Part shown: one piece after another, positions 17,822-30,192 of the stretch
Layout of the letters: each line of letters begins with the position of its first letter
How positions within the stretch are numbered: position 1 is the first letter of the stretch
NCBI RefSeq assembly: GCF_900324485.2
Contig: NC_046641.1
Span: 12,270,299-12,334,298, forward strand
Direction: 5' to 3'
DNA length: 64,000 bases
Source: Mastacembelus armatus
Lineage: Eukaryota > Chordata > Actinopteri > Synbranchiformes > Mastacembelidae
Notes under the pieces: generated by a model
Told to the model about the DNA's origin: nothing
Seen by the model: only the letters and a program-made list of their open reading frames with translations
Databases searched by the model: none
Program-made: the position numbers and the translations under genes

Positions 17822-20800
17822 ATGAGTTTCACGGTGGATCACCACTTCTTCGGTCCGAGCTCTTACCGCAAGGCTCGGCCTGCGTCCGTGTCCTCCAGCG
17901 GCTTTCACTCCCAGCGCCGTCGCTTCACCTACAGCCAGCCGTCCACCGTCGACAGCTTGGAGACCTTCAACGGTGACATGACACGGAGAACCGAGAAAGA
18001 GATTCTGCAGGCTCTGAACGACCGGTTCGCCGGCTACATCGACAAGGTGCGGAACTTGGAGATGCACAACCGCAACCTGGAGGCGGAAGCGGCAGCGCTG
18101 CGGCAGAGCCAGGCAGGGCGCGCCTCGGTTGGGGAGCAGTACGAGCGTGAGCTGGGTGACCTGAGGGGTCTTCTGCAGCAGCTGACCGGGGAGAAGGCCC
18201 GCGCAGCTCTGGAGCACGAGCACCTAGAGGAGGACATCCAGCACCTGCGGGCCAGGCTGGAGGATGAGGCGCGCAACCGGGAAGAGTTGGAAGCTGCCAC
18301 TCGCGCCATGAAAAAGTATGCAGAAGAGTGCCGGCTAGCGCGGCTGGAGCTGGACAAGAAGCTCCGTGCCCTGGAGGAGGAGGCAGTTTTTCTCAAGAAG
18401 AACCACGAGGAAGAAGTGGTGGAGCTCCTCGCGCAGATTCAGGGCGCGCAGGTGAGCTTCGATATGCGGGACACGCTAAAGGCGGACGTCACCGGCGCAC
18501 TGCGAGAAATCCGCGCGCAGCTGGACAGTCAGGCATCCAAGAGCGCGACGCACGCAGAGGAATGGTTCAAAGGTGAGTTGGGACAAAGAGGGAACACTGT
18601 TAAAAAGTTAAAATCATAAAAAAACTTTCCAGTTTATAAAATAGGGCTTGTTCGCTCTGTCCATGGTGCTGAAGTCACAGCGCAGAAGTGTGAGAAAGGA
18701 TGCAGGCTTTCTTGTCATCCTGTAGCACTGCAGAAGGTTATTTTGCTTTACATACCACAGCTTCCACTTGTTATGGTGCAGACAACCAGGTTAGGATACC
18801 TATCAAGCAAAATGTTTGCAGATTATCATAAATTTCATAGCTTTAATACACCAATCCTGTCAGATCACATGTTAAAGACAAATAACCTTAATAGAAGATT
18901 TAAATAATATCACCTCCGGAGTAGATGCTGTGGCTTATTGCCACAGATTGTCCGTTTTTACTTAAGGCAAGCGCTGCAGGCACATAAAGAGGAGGCCATG
19001 ATTAATTTACACCCTCCCTGTCGGTAACAGTGGGTGTGTTCTTGCACTGCACTGTTTGTGTGTGTATGTGTGTCTGTTGTGCTGTCTTGCTGTGAACCTG
19101 AACCTCTACCAATAGACCCATTGTTTCAAGGTCAGTGTTTACAGCAGGCAGACAGTACAGGTTTCATTACTGGGTTTAACAGTCGTCCTCTCTGCTGAGG
19201 CTGTCTGTACTTTTCTTAAACCGACTGAAGGAATTGCAGTAACTGAGACCATCTGCTCAAGTAGAAGATCAGATGTTCCTGGGTATTGCAGAGCTTTGTG
19301 ACACTTCACAACCTGAGAACTTTAAAGTCATAGAAGGGTTTCATATGAAAAGCAGTTTAACTGTCATGTGACTTAATGGTCTACAGATTTGCAGTACAGT
19401 GCATTTACATGCTGACTTGATAGAGCCAATAAAAGGTGCAAACAGAATGACCTTCACTATGTGGTGTCCAGCTGACTGCAGCAGTGGCTCAGTCATGCTT
19501 GGAAGGGGAGCTGAGTCAGACCACAAACTGACAGATGGACACTGTCAAGGTTATTTAATGGCTGTCTGGCCCCTAAGGCCTTCTGTACAGGAGACAGGTC
19601 AAATATCTTAGGAACAGTCCAAAAAAAGTCCAATGGCTTGCTGAGGACTGAATTTATCTTTAGACATCAGTGGTGCAAGATTGTAAAATGTCTTAGATTA
19701 GGAATGGTTTTTAAATGTTATATATTCTTATGTTTGCATGTACCTTAGTGCGCATGGAGCATCTTTCAGACGCTGCTAGGTCTAACCAGGATGCAATTCG
19801 TGGAAGCCAAGAAGAGATTGCAGAATACCGCCGTCAGCTCCAGAGCCGCACCATCGAGCTGGAGACTCTACGGGGAACCAAGGAGTCGCTGGAGAGGCAG
19901 CGTATGGAGACTGAAGACAGACACCACGATGACCTCATCTCACTTCAGGCAGGACACTGGCACAAATATCTCACTTGCTTCTCATGGGGATAGCAGAATC
20001 ATGCATATTCTTTCATGCTGTCATTGTGATATTTGACCTGTGACACTTTGCCATTTTGCAGGAGACCATCAATCAACTGGACACTGAGTTAAAAACAACC
20101 AAATGGGAGATGGCCACCCAGCTCAAAGACTATCAGGATCTGCTGAATGTGAAGATGGCTCTAGATATTGAAATTGCTGCTTATAGGTTGGTCTGGGTTT
20201 AAAATCACACATTTAAATCTTTGGGGTTTTTTGGCAAAAGTTATCAATGATTTCACTGAACGCGTTTTTCTCTTTAAAACAGGAAGTTACTGGAGGGAGA
20301 AGAGAATCGCCTGTCAGGAGGTAGTCCATACTCCTACCTGGAAGGCAGACTCTCTGCCCATTTAAAAGTGAAAAGTGAGGAGATCTCAGATACAGTCATT
20401 GTGGAGGAACAGACAGATGAAACCCAGGTGACAGAGGTGACAGAGGAGGCAGAGGAGGAGGAGGAGGAAGAGGAAGAGGAAGAGGAAAAGAAAGAAGAAG
20501 CAGAAAAAGAAGAAGAGGAAGGTGAGGAAACTAAAAAGGAAGAGGGAGAAGATGAAAATGAGGGTGATAAGGAGGAAGAAGGTGAAGAACAGAAGGAGGA
20601 GGAAAAAGAGGAGGAGGAAGGAGAAGAGAAAGCAGAGGAAGAGGAGGCAGGTGAGGAAGAAGAGAAGTCCAAATCTCCAGAAAAGGCTCCATCCCCTCCT
20701 CCAAAATCCCCTCAGTCCAAGTCTCCCCAGCCTAAATCTCCTGCTGTCAAATCACCAGAGTCAAAATCACCAGAATCCAAATCACCAGCAGCCAAATCCC

Positions 20801-21600
20801 CAATGCCAAAATCACCCGCAGGAGATGAGTCAAAGTCACCTGTACCCAAGTCCCCTGTGTCAAAATCCCCACCCAGCAAATCCCCTGAATCTAAATCACC
20901 TGCTTCCAAGACCCCTGAACCAAAGTCTCCAGAGAAAGAGAAGGCCAAGCCGCCCACTGCCAAAGACACCCCCAAGGAGGAGAAGAAAGAGGAGAAGCCT
21001 GAGCCTGTCAAGGAGGAAAAGAAGGAGAAAGAGCAGCCAGTGAAAGAGGACAAGAAGCAGGAGCCCAAGGAGAAAGAGCCTGAGAGCAAAGCAGAGAAGG
21101 CTGACAAACCCGATACAAAGAAGGAGAGCAAAGCAGATGAATCTCCAAAGGATGATGCCCCGAAAGCCTCTGCTCCCAGCAAACCTACAGAGGACAAACC
21201 CACCCCCAAGACTGAGCCTAAAGAGAGCGCTCCCCCTGCCAAGGAAGAGAAGCCCTCTGCTCCAAAACCAGGAAAGGCCGAGCCTGAGTCAAAGCCTGCT
21301 CCTAAAGCAGAGCCTGAGAAAACAGAGAGCAAGAAGGAGGAGAAGAAGCCAGAGGAGAAGCCTGCACCTAAACCTGAGCCTGAGAAAACAGAGAGCAAAA
21401 AAGAGGAAAAGAAGCCAGAGGAAAAAAAGCCTGCACCTAAAGCTGAGCCTGAGAAAACAGAGAGCAAAAAAGAAAAGAAACCAGAGGAGAAAAAGGTAGC
21501 TAGTAAAGAAGAAAGCAAAGAGGTAAAGGAAGAAGGAAAGGCAGAGAAATCTTCTGGCACTGAGTCAAAGGAGAGCAAGGATGAGAAGGCCAAGAAGTGA
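17822..21600 (+). CDS. nefh: neurofilament heavy polypeptide, type IV intermediate filament, 4 exons, 797 aa
   Basis: Axonal intermediate filament subunit that sets axon calibre. Exons 17822-18572, 19749-19948, 20062-20186 and 20283-21600 sum to 2394 nt (797 aa). The four-exon layout is that of type IV filament genes. The head (about residues 1-70) is Ser/Arg/Tyr rich. Coil 1 opens with [20 protein letters not shown]. The rod ends with [20 protein letters not shown] then LLEGEE (about residue 367). The tail has a Glu-rich tract (about 410-488), then 15 KSP motifs (about 489-577, targets of proline-directed kinases), then a KEEKPEP-rich domain with a threefold tandem repeat of about 23 residues (21301-21500). 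The KSP number and the thoc5 neighbour (as in human 22q12) favour NEFH over NEFM. Intron 2 has a GC donor (19949-19950). Coding GC is high in exon 1. Confidence 0.9.
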
Positions 21601-22210
21601 GACTGAAAAGCTGTGCTACAGGAAGAGGAGGTGCAGACACCAAACAGCTGAGTGAGGGAGGGCAGGGCAGAGAAGCTGGATGTATCCAGCTGTGCAGATA
21701 GGCACTTTAATGCACAAAACAAAGCAGGTAATATAAGCAATAGTGATTTCTGTAGCAAATATCCCCCTGCTCCCTAGGTATGGCCATTTCACACTCCTGA
21801 TGCTTCTGATGTATGACTGTAGTGAATGCAGACTGCTCTAAACACTTTATTTGAATGTGACAACTGCCCTGGAATAAATAATAAGTGCATTTAAACTGAA
21901 TCCCAATGAGGGGAATGCAGGGCCCTGCTGTACCTACACAAGCCTTCAAGGGTTGAGATGTCAAAATGTCAAGCTAAAGATTGTGAAAGATATTGAATAC
22001 AGAAACATATATTTAAAGAGATAAAAATGTCTATATTATATTTACAGATACATCCGTAAGAAAGACTTTGAATTTTGCTTGTTGTGCACATTAATGCAGC
22101 TTTCTCCTCACGGGTGAACTTAAGTGTCTCATTCTTCTGGTCTGCAATGCTAGGACAATGATGACTGTGCTATGTATACACTGCTGAGAATATGCAATAT
22201 GAAACAGATA

Positions 22211-22216
22211 AATAAA
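22211..22216 (+). terminator. nefh: nefh poly(A) signal
   Basis: AATAAA 611 bp after the stop codon. An earlier AATAAA at 21873-21878 could give a shorter 3' UTR. Confidence 0.65.
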
Positions 22217-23330
22217 GAATGAAAATCAAACACAAGTGGCTTTTGGGTGTGATTTCTTAACCTGTTTGTTTATACTGCTAAAAAAAAAAAAAAAAAAAAA
22301 AAAAATCTATAGCACACTGACCTCAAGTGAAGTGTGAGGAGTAATCATGCAATATGTGTGTGTGTGTGTGTGTCCAAAAGGTAAATGCTGCACTGCATTG
22401 CGGCTAAGGGGAGAGGGCGCTGTACCCACCCACAGCAGCCACCGCACCCGTCCTCACGTCCCACAGACTGTGGTCATGTATAAATCAGGAGCAGTGCCAC
22501 TTGCTTGCAGAGAACACGCAGTTTTCTCTTTCATATCCCGTCCCTGCAAAACGTTCGCACGCCACAGTTCCTTTTATAACCCGTCTGTCACCCATATTTA
22601 TATCATCCTTAATAATTCATCGCTGTAATTACCAGTTGCGGAACGGCATGAATATCATAATTTGTTTGATAATGGTCTTCGCTTTTAAAATAATACGAAA
22701 GTAATGAGAAAATACAAATCCACCCTTGAAGTTGTTGGTCACAGCTTCCCGCAATACTCAAGCTACTCACAGATTTCTAACTTCTTTCACAGAAAATGAA
22801 AAAAAAAATTAAAAAAACAATTTTTCATGGATACAGCACTTTAACACTGAACACCCTTTGGTATTAATTTAATATTCTGCATCATAAAATGGAAGTCACT
22901 GTGTCTGCTTTATTTTGCTACACATGCTGTTTTTTCTCCTCTGTATTTTCACTTTTAAATAAAGTAATCAATTTAACAGCACCTGAAATTATTTTATAGT
23001 TCCCGTTGGGGTGATGGTATCCTAAATGACAATCTCTGGTGCTTCTGTTGCAGCAGTCAGGACAATAAATGGAAGGTCAAAGGCTAACTGTTGCCAAAAG
23101 ACCAAATATCATATTCCTAGACATGAATCTCAGTTCAATCCAGCACTGAACCACAACGGCATAGTAATCAGCTAGTGCAGGTGACACCTATAAATAGAGC
23201 AGCACGGAGAGATGAGAGTAAAGAGGAAGACAGAGATAAAACAGGAAAATATGGAGTGTACAACAAAGCCTGAAGGCACCTGAGCCAAAAAAAAAAGACC
23301 AGGTTCATGCTCATTCAAGAAAATAACACA
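22217..23330. other. nefh-thoc5 intergenic region
   Basis: Tail-to-tail interval. It contains a run of 26 A at 22280-22305 and a short TG tract near 22356-22373. No gene is recognised. Confidence 0.5.
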
Positions 23331-23337
23331 ATGTTAT

Positions 23338-23343
23338 TTTATT
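23338..23343 (-). terminator. thoc5: thoc5 poly(A) signal
   Basis: TTTATT on the plus strand, about 95 bp past the thoc5 stop codon. Confidence 0.55.
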
Positions 23344-23436
23344 TCCAAAATCGTATAAAGACTTAAAATGGGTGACTTTGTGTGTTAAAGAATCACAAAG
23401 GCTCGCTTGAAAAGAGTAGGATAATCATATATAGTC

Positions 23437-26400
23437 TTAGCGATGACTGAAGAAGCCCTGAGGATGGTTGTACTTGAATGGCTTCAGACGATTTGGACCC
23501 CTACAATTGAAAGAAGCACAATCAGACATCAGAGGTAAACCCATTCAGTGTGTTTTAACATTAAACATGTGTAAAAAGTTTCATTCCTTTCTGTAACTGT
23601 GTACCTGACTGTGCGCAAGCACATTTTTTCCCGGGGAAACTCTCGTGGTCCCTCTACACTGTCATCTTGTCCTTCAGTCTCCAAATACACATCCAGGCAG
23701 ACACACAGACGTGCAATCTGATTGGTTAGGAGCTGGTATCCTGGACGTGGCCCCTGTAGTTCATTTTTGAACACATTGACCTCACTCTCCATGGCCTAAA
23801 AAGTAAAAGATGAGTCGGAGTGTGAAAGATTGCATGTTGTTGTCGTCATGGGACTAGATATAAAGGAGCTGGCACAGCAACACAGTATAAGATTCCTGGA
23901 CATAAATGACCATTAATGAAATGTTCATACTCGAAGGTTGTCATCGCTGCGTCCACTGCGCTCTCCCTTCCAGCTGAGAGAGAGGGAGAAAAGAGGAGAG
24001 ATCTCTGGGTAACGGGGGCTTAGCACCACTGCAGCCTGGAGTCGAGCTGAGAGGAAGACACAGATTTCTATTAAAAATTTTTTTTTTAAAAAAATCCAAT
24101 ATCCAACTCTAGCAACAGTGATAGCATTTACCTGTGCCTCTTTCAACCACTCCCATAAAGTACAGATCGGTCTCCTTTGCCAGCCCTGCTCCAGACACAT
24201 GACGTGTATATGGCAAATCCTTGAAAGAAAGAAATATCACAGTGAGACATGGCAAATCAGTAGCATTTGGATGAAGACTTTCAATGGATGTGATTCCAAA
24301 GATCTGTATATGTGTGTGTTTGTATACCAAGTAGTCCTGGTAAGTTATGGTGGTCCAGCGAGCTAAACAGGAAATGATCTTGGCAGGAAACAGGTTCTGA
24401 CACTCACTGGAGACCGGGATGATGCTGTGCTCTGAGGTCAGAAGCACAAACCGTGTGTTTAGACTCACACTGTTCATTCCAAGTATTTCACGTACAAAGG
24501 TGTTAAATTATTTACCTAAAGATGCAAACTGTTTGTGCAGAGCTAAGCGGGACTGGACTCGACCCCTCAGTAGCTTCATGGTGCTCTCCATGTGGCTGGC
24601 ACTCAGAGAACTGCCCACACGCACACCCTGGAAAAACATACACATACCACTATGCCATGACTGTAGCACAGAAACTCTGCAATACTGCGCTGACACTCAA
24701 CATCAACACACACCTCTGAAGCATCGTTGGGAAAATGAAGCCCTCCGAGACTCTGGACCCACATGTAGGGATGGCCCAGCTCCTCCACATAATCAGCAAA
24801 GGCAACAATACTACAAGGAAAATGTGGGTTAATACTGGGATCTCTTTAAATTCACTCCACATCTTCGTAATTACTTGAATTATTTGACATCCTCACCTGA
24901 CTTTATCAAACTGGTAGCGATTAGCTGGATTGGGTGTTTCCCGTCCCTGGTCGTTGGTGTAAAGACAGCTGAGCAGTGTGTCTGATTTTAGCAGGTCCCT
25001 GCAGAAGAATGAGTCATTGAGAGCTTCCATTAAGGGACATAGAAAGAGGGAGACGAATGCTTCATTCAATACATGCATGGACGCACGCGCACGCACACAC
25101 ACACACCACACACACACACACCCTGCGCTGATGGCTGTGTTGAGGTCTGTGGAAGTGGAGACCTTGGTCTTGACTGTCATGATGTTCAGATTCATCAGGT
25201 AGTAGAAGTAGAGGTGGAGGATGCTGCCATCTGCAGAGACAAGGCAGATAACACATGACGGTTAACTAATCCATTACCAGCTTAATTCAATACTCGCTCT
25301 ATTCACCTCTTTTCATTCATCTTTCCAGTGAACAGCCCCCTGGGTTTACTGCACACTGCAGCGCATTAAGAAAGCAATAACAGGGCATGGTCACGACAGC
25401 AGCTAGCAGCACCCAGGGAGGGGATATATACTGGGTGCTGCACTATGCTGATAGACACCTTTCATGTCTCGTTGTCTGCAGTCAGTGCAAACTCAGTGAC
25501 ACTCAGACACCGACACTGCTCACTTATTGCTTTTACCGCAGTGAGCTGACTGCTGCAGCTGGCAGCGGTGAAGATAACCGGGGAGAATAAGGCACTGGAA
25601 ATAAGAGCAGAAATTAGAGAAACACAGGTGATAAGAAAATATGCTTACAGCATGTTGTAAGTGCTGCAGACCCGCAGTGCTGCAAGTGTCTGGCTCACCT
25701 CTCTCCCTCCCCACCCTCCTCCCCCCTTTAGGTAGAGTTACACCTGCAATGCAGATCTCCATATAATCTGTCACTATTCCTTTCATCACCAGCAGAGGGA
25801 AGACTAGGATGAAGTGGTGTCACGCCTTCAAAGTGGATCATGCTTCTTTCACATACCATAAGAGCTACCACACAACACAGCATGGAATACACATGAATTA
25901 TGCATGCTGTGTAAAGAGAAGGAATGTTTCTGCCTGTAAAAAACAAACCAAAAAAAAAAAAACAAAACAAAAAAAAAAAAAAACACACAAGCCTTTTTTG
26001 TGCAGACATACAAAAATGTTAGTTATGCAGAAAGTCTTACCTTTACACTTGAGGTCTAAGCAGAGGGACAGAGGGTGCCTTTTCAGCATCTCCCGTCTCT
26101 TGTCATCCAGCTGGCCGCCTGTCGTTGCCCTTCTTCTCATCTATGCAACAAAAACATGCAGAAGCAGGAGAACAGGAGTTGAAAAAAAGAAAAAATTGCA
26201 TGTTTCACATAGTGTCAATTGTGTTATAAAAAGTGTTTAAATCAGCGCGGAACTAAAAAATGCACAGCTGTTTCATATGAACTGTGATACAGACATAGTT
26301 AAAGGCTTCCCATTTTTTCCCCCCATATAGAATTTGCTCCACATCTAGTGAAATAACCAGACATGGAGTCTGACAACAACAGTGAGCTCTGGTTTGGTTT

Positions 26401-27605
26401 TGAATGTGCATGGCTGAGTGGACTCTGGTTATAGTGTCCTAGCCATTCTTGGTAAATATTTCTCTGGATCTCTCCCACTTGGCACTTGTCTGGATGCAGG
26501 AAGCGATCGATAGCGGCTCTTGCCGAACCTGCCAGACCATGACCTGTCACTGCTACAACTTCAGGGACAGTTTTATGAGGCCGATGCAGAAATGGGTCTA
26601 TTAAAAAAAAAAAAATCAATGAACCTGAGCATGTGTGCGCATATGTGTTTTGAAGTAAAACTATGCCTGGAACTCACCGTTTTCTCTTGCTCCTCCTCTG
26701 CATCTGAATCACTCTCGTCATCTGGATAATACAGAACACATAGCTTTATTATTATTTATGTTTATATCAATGAATTTCTACACTCAACAACTTGCAACAT
26801 CAAACAAAAGAAAGATTAACTGGATAAAAAAAGCCATGCATCTCTGTGCTTATGTCAATAAGTTGTATGTATGATGATCACAGGAATGTATTTGTACCCT
26901 GGGAATCTTCTGGAGGTTTGGACAGGGCCTTGGCCTCATCCACATCACCGCTTATTGATACACAAAGGTTCTTGTCTGAAATGAATGTGAAACATTGAGA
27001 ATCAGGGATTGGATCCTATAATGAAAAACTCTAATTTGTCTTGGGAAATAAGATATTCTCTAAAGATGGCCTACCACAGGCCTGACCATAGGCATTGGCT
27101 TGAACAAACAGGACATAGAGAGGTGGAGGGAGATGGCGGGCGATCTCTGTCTGTTTCTGAATCTCTTCAAAGGGCATGGAGAGGCACTCCTGCACTGGGA
27201 GAGATGCCTGCGAAAGAAGACAGATGAAGATTATAAAGCAGGCCATCATTCACAGGATCCATACAGACCTCGACCAAGGAAATAAATTAAATGTTTAATA
27301 CCATAAATAATAAATAAAACCACTTATTTTCAAAACACAAAATCAATGCTCCAAGCTGCTGAGACTAGAATAAAAATAAAGTTATAACAGTCTTGTCAAA
27401 GCTCAACATTTATAATATGATAGACAACTGTCATACCTGCATAATGGAATTCAGTCCTGGCTGTAAGCTTCTTAGATGCTCCTTCTTCACCTCAATGCTT
27501 TTCTGAATTTTCTCCTTTGTGGCCTGAGACTCTTTGTATTTCTCTGCCAACCTGAATGCAAATACAAACTGTTAACAACTGCAATGTGCCACCCCCCTCA
27601 CCCCA

Positions 27606-27639
<34 letters not shown>

Positions 27640-29653
27640 ATAACTATACAGCATGCTATAAATGCACTATGCTGTATGTAGGTGTTCATACCTCTTCCTC
27701 TGTTCAAGCTCCCAGTCCAGTCTTGCCAATGTGAGTTGGTGGGGATCATTTTTCGTAAGTTGAGGCCTACAAATCTCCTGTGGCGCCTCCTGGTAAAACT
27801 CTTCCACCGACACCAAATCTATCTCCTCATGCTTAGACCTGGACAGAGAAACAAAGGTTAACTACCACCGCATTTATGAAAACCTTTGCATAAACTGAGC
27901 AGGCTTTTACATAATTATACATTTATCTGCTTTTTATTTCATTTTTTGCACTGAACAGTTATTTTTCAGCTAGTTCATAACCATTCACTGATCTAATGTA
28001 GACACTAGCTAATAAATCCTTCTCTTACATGGTGGGGGTGTTCTTATTTTAGGGCTTGGTATGACCTGACTACATTTTTTTACAAAGTTGATCATCTTCT
28101 GTATTAAAGTGTTAAATGTCTGTGCTATTTTGTTTCTGTTTTAAGGCTTTATCTAGGTTTCCGTGTGTGTAGCTGCACACACAGACATGAAGGTCCCTGA
28201 CATGAAGCTTTGCCTTTGGTAGAATCAGCAAAGTTAAAGCTGTTCTACTGGAAGAAAATATTTTATACTAACTTGAACTCCAGACACTTGCTGATCTCCT
28301 TCTGAAGATGCATGACTTCATAGAGCAGGTTCTGTAACTGAAGGTGCAGCACATCGACTCTCTGTTTTGCCTGAGAAAGAAGAAAAACAAAAAAGAAACG
28401 AATGTTTGACTGCAAACGCTACGCAGGTGACCATGGAAATATAGGCAGACAAGAGTCAAAGGCAGCTTTCTGTAAGAACCACCAATCGGAACAAGAACCT
28501 ATTCTGAACTGGCATCTGAATAAAGAAACTCTCTACAATAACAAAGCCAAGGATGTATAAGCTCCCTTGAAAACAGTGGCAGCTCCTGCAGTTCAGTGGT
28601 AAAAATGGAAACAAGTGCCCCGTGTTCAGCCTGGTGGAGTTGACGCAGCACTTTTTCAGCAAATGAATTGAACGGAGTGAACTTACTCTAAGGTACTTCT
28701 ATTAATATCTCATAAACATAGAACAGCACTTAAAGAGGTGTGTGCGAGTTACCTCGTGGGTCTGGTCTCTGCCTTTCTTCAGTCGCATGTGAGCCAGACG
28801 ATTGAGTTTTTTCAGATTCATGAAATGGATGCAACTCTGCATACGCTTCTGTTCGACCTCGGCACACTGAGAGCAGAGGAAGCTACTTAGACTTTATTTT
28901 TATGGTGAAGACAGAATCAGTTTTGTCTGGGATCATACTACACACACAAGTTTGCAATGTATTAGATTTACCAAGACAACAAACTGTGTAAAGTTTCGGT
29001 AGGAGGGGAATGTCCTTATTTCTACGATGATGGTGTGAGAATAGTTTGGACATGCATCTTAAAAGTAAGACAGTTACCCCTTCCTTGGCTCCATTGGCTT
29101 TAAGCTCCTGGATCTCACTCATGAGCGTGGCCAGAGTCTCACATGACTCTTTGTACTGCAGATAGTCCTGCTCAGGGTCCCTGCCATCCAGCTCCACCTC
29201 CTCACTATACACACGGGCTTCCTAAAAATAAAAACACTGTCAGGGTGTGCAGTTCTGCTTTAACTTGGGTCTGCTGTTGTTGCTGCAGTGTGAAGTACAT
29301 GGATTCAGATTTGCGGGTTAACTCAGAAACAACAGTGGCCTGGTGTTATAATCGCAGGGTGGACACAACAGATGTAAAACATCCGGGAATGGTATAAAAA
29401 TACTACAGTCCTAAGGACTATAATAATTTAGTCAGCAGTAATTTACTGCTAAATTATGAATGAGATCGTATTTTGCAAAGCCAGTGGTATTTATCATTTG
29501 TTACCTAATTCTTTAACACATTTTTTCGTTCCCTTAGAGGAGCCCTAACTTTACCTGATGTTCTCCGTCTCCGCGACCTCGCTTCATCTCGGGGGTTCCT
29601 CCTTCACTGCGGAGAACCTTCGACTTGCGCTTCTTCTGAGCGTCCGACGACAT
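23437..29653 (-). CDS. thoc5: THO complex subunit 5, 19 exons, 684 aa
   Basis: Subunit of the THO/TREX complex coupling transcription to mRNA export; human THOC5 is 683 aa. Exons 5' to 3': 29555-29653, 29078-29221, 28753-28866, 28273-28370, 27692-27838, 27437-27551, 27075-27207, 26898-26975, 26678-26721, 26041-26140, 25122-25230, 24897-24998, 24714-24810, 24516-24627, 24328-24431, 24132-24219, 23931-24046, 23605-23795, 23437-23500. Sum 2055 nt. The N-terminus [12 protein letters not shown] carries the basic nuclear signal. A long coiled-coil region (about residues 40-250) includes [13 protein letters not shown]. Then come [20 protein letters not shown], the acidic [11 protein letters not shown] linker, [16 protein letters not shown], and the C-terminal half ending [15 protein letters not shown]. 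Near-colinear with human throughout. It lies next to nefh tail to tail. The exon 11 donor lies inside a GT microsatellite. All introns are GT-AG. Confidence 0.97.
25091..25121. repeat. CA/GT microsatellite at a thoc5 splice donor
   Basis: CA-rich dinucleotide tract whose right edge is the 5' splice site of thoc5 intron 11 on the minus strand: the intron begins GTGTGTGTGT. Confidence 0.85.
27607..27636. repeat. A30 homopolymer in a thoc5 intron
   Basis: Thirty consecutive A on the plus strand (poly-T on the gene strand) just upstream of thoc5 exon 6. It may be part of the polypyrimidine context or a retroposon scar. Confidence 0.85.
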
Positions 29654-30192
29654 GTCTGTTAGATGGAGATCGGGAAAATATACACGAAAAAGCCAAGGTA
29701 ACACAGGTTACTGTGTGTTACACACAGTGATGTAGCTACATAACATCGATATTTCCAGATTAGCACACTGGCCACACTGATAGCTAAGCTCGAGCTAACG
29801 CTGGTTAGATCAACTGCTAACACCCATTAACAACCAACCCTTAGTTTGCTGGTTCACAAAGACCTTCATAAAAACCAAACCATCGATATGTTGTGTTTGG
29901 TGAGATGTGCTTTAACATTCACGTACCTAAATGGCGCAAAAAGCAGTCTGGAAATGTTAAAACGTGATCATACGCAGAAAACAGCAAACTTCGCTTCACA
30001 GCTAAGCACCGTGTTCGGACGGAAGCCCTGCCGTGCCAAAAACCTCTGAACGCCTAGCCAAAAGGATCTGCAGCTTCACTTTTAAAATTATTGTCAGTCA
30101 AAATACTAAAATGCTAAATAGACCCCCCCTCTTTTTTTTCTAAAGTGCTTAAAGGATTAACATAATACCAAGTGTTAAACTAAATTCCAACA
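29654..30192. other. thoc5 promoter side and intergenic sequence
   Basis: Upstream of the thoc5 start. Short CpG-bearing stretches near 29560-29660 and around 30010-30045. No other gene seen. Confidence 0.4.

Noticed and set aside
20712-21758. 348-codon open frame on the minus strand opposite nefh
   Set aside because: It is the antisense shadow of the repetitive, stop-poor KSP/KEEKPEP tail; composition is a Ser/Gly/Phe mirror of the real frame and no splice or family evidence exists.
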